Shown here: piece after piece, positions 35,785 through 48,458 of the stretch
Position numbering within the stretch: the stretch's first letter is position 1
Layout: each line of letters begins with the position of its first letter
Origin: Gentiana macrophylla
Taxonomy: Eukaryota; Streptophyta; Magnoliopsida; Gentianales; Gentianaceae
Assembly: GCA_026214975.1 (NCBI GenBank)
Contig: CM047808.1
Coordinates: 65,994,583-66,058,582, forward strand
Length of the DNA stretch: 64,000 nt
Direction: 5' to 3'
Translations under genes and position numbers: made by a program
The notes under the pieces: model-generated
Told to the model about the DNA's origin: nothing
Database searches by the model: none
What the model saw: the letters and a program-made list of their open reading frames with translations, nothing else

Positions 35785-37743
35785 AAGGTTCCACGACTTA
35801 TATAGTCATAATCATAATTAAAAGATTTAAAGGAGTGGAATTGCATGTAGGTAAATTTTATTTATTGTTTTATGCTTTGATAATGATTAATTGCTATGGT
35901 TGAAAAAATGGATTGGGGGTTGGCACTGTTTACCCGTTAGATCTATTGTAAACTCATATAAACGATGAAAATTCGTTCATATGAGTATAGGAAATTATGT
36001 AATTTATTTTTATTGCAATTTTAATTTTCAGAAAATAGATTTGTTTAGTAGTTGTTTAGTTATTTCGTTTTTCCCGTTGATCGAGCCGTTGAAATGACAA
36101 TCCCTCTGGTCAGAATCGATATTGGAAGATGATGAACTATTCCAAAAAATTTGGCATCGATCGGAGTCTGTTTTAATATCCGTTCGTTGCTGCAAAGAAG
36201 CTGCTGTAACAGAAAAACGCTGGATTCACAGAAACCCTACCTATGACTTCCTCGAATTTCTGGGAGAGTTTGGACCGTTGAAACACAAATCCAACCGGTA
36301 AGATCGATAAATATGGAGTTTTTGACGTGGTATAAAAATTTCAGGTCGATCGAGATTGATCTTGATCCCCGATTGGCCTCGGGAAGTAAATGATGCGCTG
36401 CTGTAAGAGTCTGTTTCAGCAGCAAGTTGGGCGGCTCACTGGAGAAAATTGACAAGTCAAAACTCCGATCCAACCGTCCATAATGAAGCACAAGGAGTGA
36501 GGAACAGAACTGGAAAGTTTAGTTGTGATCCAAGTTCGTTTGGTTTGTCGATCGTCAAAGATTTTGAACATCTGCAGATTATGTTAGAAAGAAGTGAACC
36601 CTAGTTAGGGTTTTGGTTATTTATTTTTAATAGATTAGATACGGGGGTTCCAACGGTCCATCTCGGTGTTTATTTTCCGCACTAGTATACATGTTTAGAT
36701 TGTATGTTTAGAACCGGAAAATTGCCATGACATGCATCATATCATGAATTCCACTCCATATGCATACATGTAGAAATTAATTCGAGGAATTAGTTAGGCA
36801 TGTATAAAACACGCAATTAGTTTTAATTAATTGTTTGATATTAATTAGAAACTAATTAGGGTAAAAACCGAGGAACATGGTTTTTTTCAATCGTCGAGGT
36901 TGGGTGATGGATTCTCGGTGAATCCCACTCTGCGAAAGCATAAGGAGTAAAATCCCGAAACCTCGTGGTTAAGGTGTTGGATTCTCGGTGAATTCCACCT
37001 TACCTAGACGAGAATACGTTTTTGTTCCGTAGTGTCTACGTGAAAGTTTGATGTTTAAGGATTGGATAATCACGGGCAAACATGGTTTGAAAGTGGTTTA
37101 ACCACGGTTGGGTGGTCAATAGTAGCTACGGCTCGATCGACTTCACCCTCCACGTGTGGCGTTTGCACGGGGGTCTTGCAAGGCTGAGCCATCCGAAGAG
37201 ACACTACGGCTCAACGGAGCTCCCCTAGTCTTGACCCATCCGACGGCCACATATGTTCCAACGAATAGGTCGGGTGGGCTAGCCCACGTAACCGACAACA
37301 TTCGGGCCTATGATTTATTGTTCCTTAATGTAACATCAAGTCCAAAAATGTGATCAATAAACCCACAACTTTTTACAAAATATTGAGTGGGAGCGGGAGA
37401 GGCGACAGCCGACCCCACGGCCTCTACTGTTGACACAAGCAACGTGAGAGAATGGTGACGCTCATAAAGGGTATTTTTAAAGGGAAGGCCTACCGTATCT
37501 TCAAGGCTTGAAAAAGGATAGGTGATTGACGATCACAAATGAGACCTAAAAATGCTCGATTCCACTCATCGATCTTGGCTGAAAAGGAAAGGTGATTAAT
37601 CACAAATGAGATGTTCGATTCCTCTCTTCACCTAATCGAAACCTCTTTGACCTACCCTAAGGCGGCAGAGGCATTAGATTAAATCCTTGGAACAGTAGGA
37701 TAGACTATAAGTACTTAGTGTATGTTCCTAAAATTTATTAGTA

Positions 37744-38076
37744 GTGTATGATTTGGATTTATTCATCAATTTTATTTACAAGCTATTATATATATCTCTA
37801 CAGGTGCTAGGCGCTAGTGTAAAATTGACTAGTAATGACTTCGTTAAAAAGTGGTTAGTAACTAGAACATTGTACCTATTAATCTCACATGCGATTAATT
37901 TTTTGGAAGAGATATTTCTCTTGAGCCTTCAAGACTTAAGTGACGTAAACAAGTATGTCACTGTTGTCACTCGTGTTGAACGAGAGACAACCATAGTTAG
38001 TTTGAAAGATGATTGGGACGACAAAATTCTTCTAGTGAATTTTAATTGTGTAGTGTCTACACGAGAAATTTTCTAA
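37744..38076 (+). other. Sense open stretch shared with A (copy B)
   Basis: 110 codons with no ATG (begins GTG), ending SLKDDWDDKILLVNFNCVVSTREIF as in A (21237-21443). A's reading is broken just upstream of its shared part, and C has a stop inside. I do not recognise the peptide. More likely chance openness in conserved DNA than a gene. Confidence 0.3.
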
Positions 38077-39768
38077 TAGAAAAATTGGAGAATCATAAAT
38101 TTAAGTGTCGCTAGTTAGACGGTATTTGGAACCGATAAACTAGTTGGAGCTTTTATCTTATGTTTTTCGAATTTATTAGAAAATTAGTCCCACTGAAAAC
38201 GCTTTCATTAGACATCCCACAGTTCACGAGTAGTGTCTACTCAAATGAACTGCTAGTTCAAGTCTAATTCCTTTTAAGGAAAGTCAAGAATGGGAAAGAA
38301 TGTCTACAAGTGTTAATCATCTAAACTAAGTTTGAGGCTAAACCGAAATATTAATTAAAAAAAAAGTATAGGATAAGGAAAGTGATTTTGGATCACTAAC
38401 CAATTAATCATTAGCGACTTTCTTAACCGAGCAACTTGACTCAGTAGCTTAGTTCTTTCGAAGAACAAGGAAGCTGTGCATTAACGATTAATAGAGTAAC
38501 AACGGGCAGTAATTTCAGCTAAAATAGTGGGAGTAATATAAGGAAATGAATTTCGGATTCTATCCTTGAATATCACAGGAAAATTTATTTTTCTGTTTTT
38601 CAGATTCATTGAAGCAAATGGATTCACTTTCAACTCGATATATTGTTGCCTCATAGAAAGTGAATATGACATTTGTAGTAAGAATCCGAGACTCGGACTT
38701 TTGTTTGATAAAGTCAGAACCACTAAGAAATGCTGAAAATGTATAAGTAACACGTCTTAAACTATTATAGGTAAAAGGTTTCCGTATTAAGATAAACAAC
38801 CTTTCAATATCTATTAATTAGTGCATATATCCTAGAGAAAAGACCTCATGACTGGCTAAGGGTGATTCCTATCTCACAGTCTAAGAAACTATCTCAAAGG
38901 AACAATGACTAAGTTTCCTTTCAATCGGGAAAGGGTAATAGATTTGAAGGGGTAACATAGCTTGTTCGCCATACCTTCGGGGTAACAAGCTAGTGGGAGA
39001 TTTTTGAGTGGTGACATTCTGTCTGATAACTACTCAAAATGCTGGTTAGTTTATCGAAAGAATACGAGAAGGAGTCTCTGATTTTAGCAGAGAATAGACT
39101 ATTCCATACTCAGAAATAGGCTATCGCATAGTCTTGGGACTGATGCTCGGCCTGCCTCATAATGGAATGTTTCTCACTATGGAAGAAACCATAAACTTGC
39201 CCTATATAGTTATTGATATGCTACAATACACTGCTAAACTCGATTCAGATAATTAGTTGCAAAATAACGGTTAACATTATTATGTAAACCGAGAAGTCTA
39301 CCTAGAAGATGCTTGCACCACTTCCGTAAATGTAGGCATTTAGCATTTAATGCTTAAAGGTAAGACTGGAGATTTTGCGCATACGTTCAGATTGTGAATG
39401 TTCGTGAAATATCTTAATGAGACGAGTAAAGGTTGGTTATAAGATTCTTGAGATCAGAAAGTGACGGTTGAACTGTCACAAGCCTTCTGATAGAATCTAT
39501 AAGTAACAGCCTTAAACCTTGGAGTACGGTTACCCACAGGTAGTTACTATCTGATTTAATCAGACCACGTCCAACATCAGTTGTTGGTTAGTACACTGAT
39601 AAATACTACTAGATCAGAATATCAATCCACCCAAGACACAGTGGGAGTATGGTTTAACCATTGACCCATTATGGTTTTGTGGACTTTACAGTCTGCTGGG
39701 GTGATTGATAACCTATGGCTCTTGGTGGGCTGTATAGGATTCTGATCATAGGGGTTGGTTTGAAAACG

Positions 39769-39978
39769 TTAACCCTGTGAATGGAGTTTTGGTACTCCAG
39801 CTCTGTTCAGCCACTTGTAGAACCACCTGAGTGCCTCAGGCCCAATGGGAGCAATTGGATCTACACGGAAAAGAGTCAAATGAATAGGAAAGTTTAAACT
39901 TTCAGCGCAAAGTTGAGTGGTATAGGGGTGATTCCCTGACAAGTAGAGAGTTAACCAGACCTTGAACTCTCTCACCAC
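39769..39978 (-). other. Antisense open stretch shared by A, B and C (copy B)
   Basis: Minus strand reads LFRVDPIAPIGPEALRWFYKWLNRAGV, antisense to B. It begins with GTG, not ATG. The C copy (45642-45842) has an ATG but diverges after an indel. Unrecognised. Confidence 0.3.
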
Positions 39979-40138
39979 TCAATCTTGCTGGATTTCGTTA
40001 AAAAGCAAAAAATATGGGTGATTCCCTGAGACTTTCTTGCCGAACAACGGAATCTGAATTCATTCAGAAAAGAAGGGTTTTAGCTAAGAATGAATAACGG
40101 ATTCATTACAAAGCAGAAGATATGGGTGATTCCCTAAT
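39923..40138 (+). repeat. GGGTGATTCCCT hairpin words in B
   Basis: Three copies of TA-GGGTGATTCCCT (39923-39940, 40012-40030, 40121-40138), each able to pair GGG with CCC. A has two (19247-19262, 19337-19355) and C two (45511-45528, 45601-45619) at matching places. Confidence 0.75.
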
Positions 40139-41194
40139 ACCTTTTTTGCGAGACTAACGATATCTTAATTTATTCAGAAAGAACCATTGTTAGGAAGCCT
40201 GCCATGGCTTATATCCTTTGTGGATTTAAGAGAACCTCTCGGTCATTTAAAAGTCACATGTTTTAAAATATGTGGACTTGACCAAAATATTAATAAGTCT
40301 TTTGTAGACTGGATATCAATATTGGTAAAGTAGTAGTATTAGTGTTCATGAATGATAACACTGAAACGGTTGAAAACAACATGGGTGTGCTATCTGAAGT
40401 CAGAAACTGACAGGCCAAGATTCTCTAGATGAGAGAATTGGACTATATTCTAAGAATCTGATTCGCTCAAATTCACGAGAATGAGTCATTGGCTATCCCA
40501 CCTATCTTATTGAATAAGATGATCATGCATATATGTATGCAACATTCATCGAGAGTAGTCCTACCCTACCTCTCAGGAATGATTCTCAAAATCTTCGGAT
40601 AAAGAGAAAATGGGATAGAGTCTCTCTTGGATAACGGCAAGTCAGGTTATAACAAGTCAATAGTAGTCAAATCTCGGATTCGAGCATTGAATAGCGGTTT
40701 AGTACATCCTCAAGTATCTTTGAAGAAAGAGGAATAATGTGCTTGTATATTCAGGTGCAAACTTGAACATGGTTGACTACACTGATTCTGACTTGTAGTC
40801 AGATTAAGGATGATCATTAAGTTGATCTCGGGCTCAGTGTTTACTCATAGTGCTTATAATTTCCTTTTTGGTTTGGGAGTAATTCCAGGTCTGATAAGCT
40901 GATATCACTTCATCGTGAAAACAGTGAAGAGTTAGCTTAGAAGGATCTTCTCAGTCATAAGAAGTCATATGCATATTGAGAGAGAGTACCGCCTGATTGG
41001 AAGGACCGGCTACGTTTCAATCCTAAAGATCATATCGAGTCGACAACCTAGCTAATCAGTGTACCAAGTCGAGTGCTTGGAGGGTACGGCATTGATGGAT
41101 ATGTCTCATCTTCTTTTAGAGCAAGTGGCAGAGTGTTGTGAATAAGATGCGAAAGGGTGTGCTCTAAAAAAACAATCGTCGCTTGTCATTTCGT

Positions 41195-41207
41195 GCAAGT
41201 GGGAGAT
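41195..41207 (+). promoter_or_regulatory. Element B polypurine tract
   Basis: GCAAGTGGGAGAT lies just before the 3' LTR (41208), the typical copia plus-strand priming tract. Confidence 0.85.
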
Positions 41208-42920
41208 TGTAAGGTGTAGTGCCCGAAAGACAATTTGTGTAATTGTTTTTAATAATGGATGACATAATTTATCTCATTTTAGTTACTTGCTTTGTGCTTG
41301 TAAAGTAATACACTGCTGCAAACCCTAAGTATATCTGTATGTAACCACTTAACTCAGTGTATAGATTGCACGTGAGGATTGAGTTAGTGGAGATATACTT
41401 AAACTGTTAGTCCGTGGTGAACATAATCAGAGTTTAGGGTCTCTTGATTAAAATACCAAATGCGCCCAGAACACCTTGAGGTGTGATAATCTTATCCGGA
41501 CTATCGGTAGATGGTACCTACGTGGGGCATTTATATATGATGGCATTCATATAGGACTGGACCGATTTAATCTGAATTTTTCGATATAATTCCGTAATCA
41601 AGGAATCTTATTAAATCATTAGATGATCATATATGGATCAACCTTAATCCTGTGGTGATCACAGGATGCTGCTTGTCTCGGGGTAGTGTTTGATGTGTTA
41701 GTTACGGTTCACTTAAATTTGTGTTCCAAGCCACTTCTCATTGGCACTATCTCCTGTTGAGTGAGTAGTTCTGATTTTCACAGACATGGAATCCATTCCT
41801 TCCTGCAGGAAGTAAAGAGATAATCCCCTTATTTGTTAGCCCTAAGAAAGTGATCGATCCCGGGAGTTCATATTAGACTAATTGATTACTAGTCAGATAT
41901 GTGAACTAATTGATCATCAGGGGGTTAATGGTAAATAAGGATAAGATATTCGAGGTCGGGTTACGGAGACTTCCCACTCAGAATGGACAGTCTATGGAGG
42001 GTTAATCCGTATGTAGTGATTATATCAATGGACGCTTATTCACTCTATGGGTTGAGTATAAGTATACATCTGTAATCGGTAGTGTTCAGTTTAGGGTTTA
42101 TGGTGGCGTAATCCCGGAATTAATAATTAATGTACTTATTATGTTTGATGAATAATTAATTATTGGAGCTACTGATTATAGGTCCATGGTCCCTGATGTG
42201 GCTTCTGTAATTCGGACTAATAATTTTGTTATTTGGGCCTCAGTGATAATTAATTGGCTGGGCTAATTAATTGATATGCATGAATATTATTTAGTTGGGC
42301 TAAATAATATAATACACATAAAAGACATTTTGTGTGGGCTTTTAAACCCTAGGGGTGGCGCCATTATGGTCTTAATTAGCACAAGAATTAATTTTCTTGT
42401 ATTATGGAAAATAAAAGATATTCTTGTTATGTGATTGGTTGTATGACATGTTATTTGGTTTCCTATTGGTCAATAATATGTCACAATTATTCATTAAGGA
42501 AAATATCTTTTTATTTAGTTTAATTAATTATTTATTTAATTAATTAAAACTTGGAGACCAAGGATTTACTAAAAGGAGAGTTATTCCAAGTGTAAAACAC
42601 AAGGAAAAATTTCGCCCCATACACCATAAAAGAGAGAAAAAAAATTAGTTTTCTTGTCTAGGGTTTTAGAGGAAGAAAAACTTGGAGTTTTTCTTGGTGT
42701 TGCATATCAAGGAGGTTCGTGTATCAAGAAGGGTGTCCACCAACCGTCGTTTTGGAGAACACATCGGAAGATCTTGGCTTCTCTTCCTACTATTGGTAAC
42801 ATGATCTTAACCCCCCTGTAGTAGTTTAAGTCTTTTAATTATGTATTGTGATGTATAAGTCGTGATCCATCCGCTGTGCGTAGATCTAACTCGTTTAGAT
42901 CTAAGAACCTGCATCCTTCA
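41208..42920 (+). repeat. Element B 3' LTR
   Basis: TGTAAGGTGTAGTGCC (TGTTAGG in the 5' LTR) to CCTGCATCCTTCA, then TSD TATGC. Near 42570 the CTCCTAT part of the TATA region present in the 5' LTR is deleted, so this LTR lacks the TATA box. It carries a 25-bp-class stretch near 42675-42705 that the 5' LTR lacks. Confidence 0.9.
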
Positions 42921-42925
42921 TATGC

Positions 42926-44314
42926 TACCCGGAAAACCTCCAAGATTCTCCCTCTCACCCTCTTGGCCGAAATTTATCTATCCTCTCTCTAAGAGAAGAT
43001 AGTCGAATTTTTTGTGTGTGTTTAGGCTTGGGAGAACTCTATTTATATAGGAGAGTAATCCTTGTCCTCCAAGGATTTTTCAAATAAATAAATCCAATAA
43101 ATAAAAGATAATCCCAAAATATTATAGAACAAATCTTGAATAATCTTTATCTTTATTTTTATGCACATGTCTTATTAATCCACAAGACACACACACATTG
43201 GGCCAAGATTATGAAAAATGTATTTTTCACATATTTAATTATTTAGCCCAACTAATTTAATAGTCCACTAAACAATTAATTCACACATCGTTTTAATTAA
43301 ATTCTAATAAGAACTAAATTAATATTATTAGGATTCAACGTCCGAGAATAGCTATGCTATATTGGAGGCACGTCGGGGACCATGGACTAATAATCAGCGG
43401 CTTCGATAAATCAAATAAATAATTATCTTACTAACATAATAATTATATTTGATAAATCAATCATCGGAATATGCCACCATAATCCCGTGACTGCACTCCT
43501 CCGATTATGAGATTATATTTATCTCCTCATGAGAATGATAATAAGCGTCCATTGATATAATCATTATTTACCATTAACCCCTAGTGATCAATTAATTCAT
43601 ACAACTCACTGGTAGCTAATCAGTGTAATATGAACTCGTATGATCGATCAGTTTCTAGGAATAACAAATAAGGGAACTGTCTATCTACTTCCATAAATGG
43701 AAGGAATGGATTCCGTATCTGTAATAACATAGACTACTCACTCAATCCAGTACAATGCCAAGATGGGGTAATTCAGATCACAGACTCAGTGTAATCCTTA
43801 ACCGTCAAGTCAAACTTCATACTGATTCAAGCAGTTGACTGTGATCACCTCAGGATTAAGATATATCCATAAATATGATCATCGATTGATTCGATAAGAC
43901 TTCTTGATTACGGAATTATATCGTGAACTCTAATCAAATCGGTCCAGCCCTATATGATATATCTATCATATATAAATGCCCTACTAAGTTCTCTTAACCG
44001 ATAGTCCGGATAAGACAATCACACATAATGTGTTCTGGGCATTAATAGCATGTTAAATGAGAGACCCGATACTCTCGATTAACTTCACTACGGGCTAATT
44101 GTATTTTAAGTACATCTTCACTAACTCAATCCTCCCGTGTATATCCCATACACTGAGTTAAGTGCTTACATAAACGATATACTTTAGGGTTTTATGTAGT
44201 GTAAATACTATTGTCACATCGGTGAATATAAGAATAATAAATATTAATAATAATATCATTTCATTTATTAAATAAAACAATTACAAAATTGTCTTTCGGG
44301 CATTACACCTAACA
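42926..44314 (-). repeat. Element C 3' LTR, right part
   Basis: Resumes after B's TSD and ends at CATTACACCTAACA (44314), homologous to the A/B LTR end. A TATA-like CTATTTATATAG is at 43040-43050. Overall it is clearly more diverged from A and B than these are from each other. Confidence 0.8.
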
Positions 44315-44330
44315 ATCTCCCACTTGCACG
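44315..44330 (-). promoter_or_regulatory. Element C polypurine tract
   Basis: Minus strand CGTGCAAGTGGGAGAT abuts the LTR, as in A and B. Confidence 0.8.
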
Positions 44331-45641
44331 AAAACATGTGATTTATTGTTTTAGAGCACACCCTATTATTTAAACTACAGCAAACTACATCTCTCACTTG
44401 CTCTAAAGCAATGGAGATCCATCCCATAACCATTTTAGATTCCAAAGTATACTCCGAGTATGCTGGCTCTAGGATAGGTCAGTGATTCGGGGAGCACATA
44501 TATCTGAATGTCTTGAGACTTAATGATCAGTTAGGTTGTCGGATCGAGACGATTCGTAGAATCTAAACGTTGCTGGTCCTTCTAATCATTTGGTACTTTC
44601 CCAATATGCTTTTGACCTCTAGTGATTTTGGAAATCCTTAGAAGCTACTCCTTCATTGTTTGCACAATGATGTGGTATCAGCTTCCAAATCTAGAATCGC
44701 TCCAAGATATGAAAAGGAAATCCAAGCTATCTCGCCTCCCTAGCCACTATGAAAAGCCGTTAATTAACCAAATAGTTAAAGTTGAAATGGCGTTACTGGA
44801 TTTCTCCAGTCAATAGCTTCAACACTTGAGCTAAACACTGAGCCCGAGATTGACTTAACAATCATCCTTAATCTGACTTAAAGTCAGAATCAGCGTATCA
44901 TACATATCCAAGTTCACACCTGAATATACTCGCATATTATGCCTCGTTCTCTCAAGATACTAAAGGACATGATAAACTTTCTTTGTTAACCGCCGAATCA
45001 AAGATTCGATCAAAATTGACGTTCAATAACCTGACCATCTCTTGTCACAAAGAGAATACATCCTATTTCTCTTTATCCGAAGATTTAGAGAGTCATCCCT
45101 GAGGCATAGGGTAGAACTTCCTCATTGAATGTTGCATACACAGATGCATCATCTTAACCAATAAGATGGATGGGAAGCCAGTGATTGATTCTGGTGAATT
45201 TGATCGAATCAATTTCTTTAGAATGTTGTCCAAACTCTGTTGCAGAGAATTGTGGCATTGTCAGATTCTGACTTCAGATAACACACCCATGTTGTTGCCA
45301 ACTGGTGCAGTGTCATCCTTCGCAAACACTAATATATATTTATATATTCACTATTGTACTAAAATTGATATCCAGTCAACAAAAGACCTATCAATATTAT
45401 GGTCAATGCCACATATTTTAGAAACATGTGACTTATAATGACCAAGAGGTTTCTTGTTATCCACAAAGGATATAAGCCATGACAGTCATCCTGTCATAAG
45501 TTCATAAGTCACAGGGAATCACCCCTATTTTCTGCTTTCGAACGAAATCATGCAATACTAAGTGGTAAGAGAGTCCAAGGTCTGATTAACTCTCTACTTC
45601 TTAGGGAATAACCCCTAGACCACTAAGCTTTGCACTGAAAG

Positions 45642-45842
45642 ATGAACTTTCCTAATATTTCTTCTCTTTTCCATGTAGATCCAATTACTCCCATTGGGCC
45701 TGAGACACTCAGCTGGTTCTACAAGAGTATGAACAACTCTGGAGTACCAAAATCCATTCACAGGGTTATGGCTTGTAAACCTCTATTATCAGAATCCTAT
45801 ACAGCTCACAAAAGAGCCATAGGTCATCAATCGATCTTGTAA
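45642..45842 (+). other. Antisense open stretch shared by A, B and C (copy C)
   Basis: Starts with ATG and reads FHVDPITPIGPETLSWFYKSMNNSGVPK, parallel to A and B. An indel after GVPK changes the end. No known family. Confidence 0.3.
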
Positions 45843-47401
45843 ACCATTAAGTCCTCAGAACCCGCAATGGGTAATGAAGAAACAATACTCCCACTACATT
45901 CTGGGTGGATCGACTTTCTGATCTAGTTCAGTAGTATTTTAGTGTCAGCACCAACAACCAATGATGGATGTGGTCTGATTTTAATCAGTTAGTAACTACC
46001 TTGAGTAAACGTACTTCAAGGTTTAAGGTTTTACTGTTCATAGACTCTATCAGAAAGGATGCAACAGTATGACAGTCCCTTCCCGATCTCAAGAATCTTA
46101 TAACAAACCTTTTTCATAATGCAATAAGATATATAACGATTGGTCACTGACCGAACGTGTGCGCGAAATTCCCAGACCTACCTTCAAGAACCGTGTGCTA
46201 TATTTATGGAAGTGGGGTGAACCGAATCAACACCTTATCCGTAAATTCCAAAGTATATTCTAGGTAGACTTAGGTCTTACCCTTCAATGTAAACCGAAAT
46301 TTCGCTTCTAATATCTTTATTGAGTTAAGCAGTGTATTGTAGCACATCTACAACTATGTAAAGCAATTCAACGGTTTCTCCCTTAGTGAAAGCATTTCAC
46401 TATAAGGCAGGCCGAGCATCAGTCCCTAGGACTATGTGATGGCCCATTTCTGAGTATAGAATACTAAATTTCCGACAAAATCAGAGACACCTTAGAATAT
46501 TTTGGATAAACTTACCGGATTGTTTGAGTAGTTGTCAGACTAGAAGTCTCTACTCATAAGCTCCCACTAGCTTGTAATTTTTTTCATAAGACTCCGAAGG
46601 TCATCATGAACAAGCGGTGTTACTTCTTTATAACCATTTTCCTTTCCCGATTGAAAGGAAGCTTAGTCATTGAACCTTTGAGAAAATATTACAGGACTGG
46701 GAGAAAGGAATCACCTTGAGCCAGTCTTCAGGTCTTGTCTTTTAGGGACTATGCACTAACTATGGAATATGAAGAAGCGTTTATCTAAATATAGAAACCA
46801 ATTACTTTTAATAGTTCTTAAGATGTGTTATGTATACATATTTCAGCAGTTCTTAGTTTTTTTTGACTTTATCAAACAAAAGTCCGAGTCTTGGATTTGG
46901 ACTACAAATGGTATATTCACTTTCTATAAGACAAACAAATTATCGAATAGAAGGTGAATCCATTCGTTCAAACGAATTTTGAAAACAGAAAAATAAATCT
47001 CCTGTGATATCCAAGGATTGAATCCGAGATTCATTTCCTCATATCACTCCCACTATTTTTGCTAAAATTACTTCCCGTTATCTGCTCTATTAATCGTTAA
47101 ATGCATTGCTACATTGTTCTTCCAAAGAACTTAGCTCAAAAAAATAGCCAAGGATTAATAGGTTGGTGATCCGAAATCACTGTCCTTATCCTATGATTAA
47201 TTTTTGGTTTAGCCTTAAAATCAAATCAGTTTTAGATGACTAACACTTTTAGACATACTCTACCATTCTTGACTTTCCGTAAATGGAAACAGTTTTGAAC
47301 TAGCAGTTTGTGTGAGTAGACACTACTCTTGAACCGTGGGATGTCTATTTCGAGTGTTACTTGTTAGGACTTCTCGGATTTTCTAATATACCATAAAAAT
47401 A

Positions 47402-47810
47402 ACAAATCATAACATTAAAGCTCCCATTGGTTTATCGGTTCCAAATTCCGTCTAACGAGCAATGCTTCATTTTATGATTTTCCAATTCTTCAATTTGAAA
47501 ATCTCTCGTGTAAACACTTACACAGTTCTAATGTTTCCAGAAAAATACAAATCATAAAACTCCACTAGTTCCTCGATTACAAATATCATCTAACTAGTAA
47601 CAGTTCATGACTTTCCGATTTTTCAATTAGAATGATTACGTGTGTATTTAGTTACACTTTTCTAATGTTCTAGAAAAAACAACAAATCATCAAGCTCCCA
47701 CTAGTCCATCGATTCCAAATATCGTTCAACTAGTAACACTTCATGATTTTCCAATTTTTCAATTAGAAAATTACTTGTGTAATCACTACACACTCAAAAT
47801 TGACTAGAAG
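47402..47810 (-). repeat. Triplicated ~140-bp segment in C
   Basis: Three head-to-tail diverged units start with ACAAATCAT at 47402, 47547 and 47682. Each contains CCACTAG-type, CGATTCCAAAT, CTAACTAGTAAC and TTTTTCAATTAGAA words. A (21150-21260) and B (38060-38165) have one unit at this place. Confidence 0.8.
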
Positions 47811-48453
47811 AATTTTTAAGTCCGAAATTATCTTTGATCAAACTAAGATTGTATCTCGTTTAACACGAGTGATGCTAGTGACATACCTATATGTCACTCT
47901 AGTTTTAAAAGGCTTAAGAGGAAATATCTCTTCCAAAATTAATTGCATTATCGATTAACTAGTTCAACGTCCTAGTTACTTTCCACTTTTTAAAGAAGTC
48001 AATACTAGTCAATTATAAATTTTAAGCAATTTAGTAAGGGATATAATGCTGTAAATAAAATGGCATGTATTAATTCAAGTTTAACACTACTATATTATTT
48101 TATTTTAGGAATTGTAAACTATAAGTAAGTATAATCTACCATTCCAAGGTTTTAACCTCGCATCTCAGTGCCGCCGTAGGGTAGGTCAAAGAGATGATGG
48201 TTAAATCGAGACAATCTCAAAAATGAATAACTTGTGAGAATCGAACATCCCACGAGAATTTAACATCCCTTTATTTATTGAATACCTTCCTTTTTTAGCC
48301 TAGATATTATCAAGAATACCCTTGATGAGTGTGACCTACTATATCGGATCTCTTAGGTACGCCCCGAGTGTGTCGTCGTAGGATAGGTCAGTGACCCGAC
48401 GAGTACCCGGAAATCCTATCATTTCGGGGACCAAGCCATGAATGTTGATAGGG

Positions 48454-48458
48454 GTGAA
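48454..48458. repeat. Target-site duplication of element E
   Basis: GTGAA here and at 63146-63150, immediately outside the TG and CA ends of E. The split C sequence resumes correctly across it when compared with A near 21900. Confidence 0.88.

Larger units (their letters stand above)
35771..41207 (+). mobile_element. Element B internal region (noncoding)
   Basis: 5.4 kb, uninterrupted, aligned with A. No Gag zinc knuckle, protease, integrase, RT or RNase H motif in six frames. Landmarks: GC-richer block at 37080-37320, a 110-codon open stretch without ATG (37744-38076), antisense open stretch (39769-39978), three GGGTGATTCCCT words (39923-40138). It ends in the CAAGTGGGAGAT tract before the 3' LTR. 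Confidence 0.85.
28430..42920 (+). mobile_element. Element B: LARD-like non-autonomous LTR retrotransposon
   Basis: 5' LTR 28430-35770 (split by element D), PBS 35773-35784, internal region 35771-41207, 3' LTR 41208-42920. Perfect TSD TATGC at 28425-28429 and 42921-42925. Without D it is about 8.85 kb, close to A's 8.8 kb. The 5.4-kb internal region encodes no Gag or Pol in any frame, although it aligns with A end to end. This is the LARD pattern: long conserved noncoding internal domain with intact cis signals. Confidence 0.9.
44331..48453 (-). mobile_element. Element C internal region, left part (noncoding)
   Basis: Aligns along its length with A and B but with more changes. No retroelement protein motif. 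Notable: GGAATCACCCCT words (45511-45528, 45601-45619), antisense open stretch (45642-45842), a private triplicated segment (47402-47810), and a decayed copy of the sense open stretch (47762-47950). It ends at E's target-site duplication. Confidence 0.78.
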
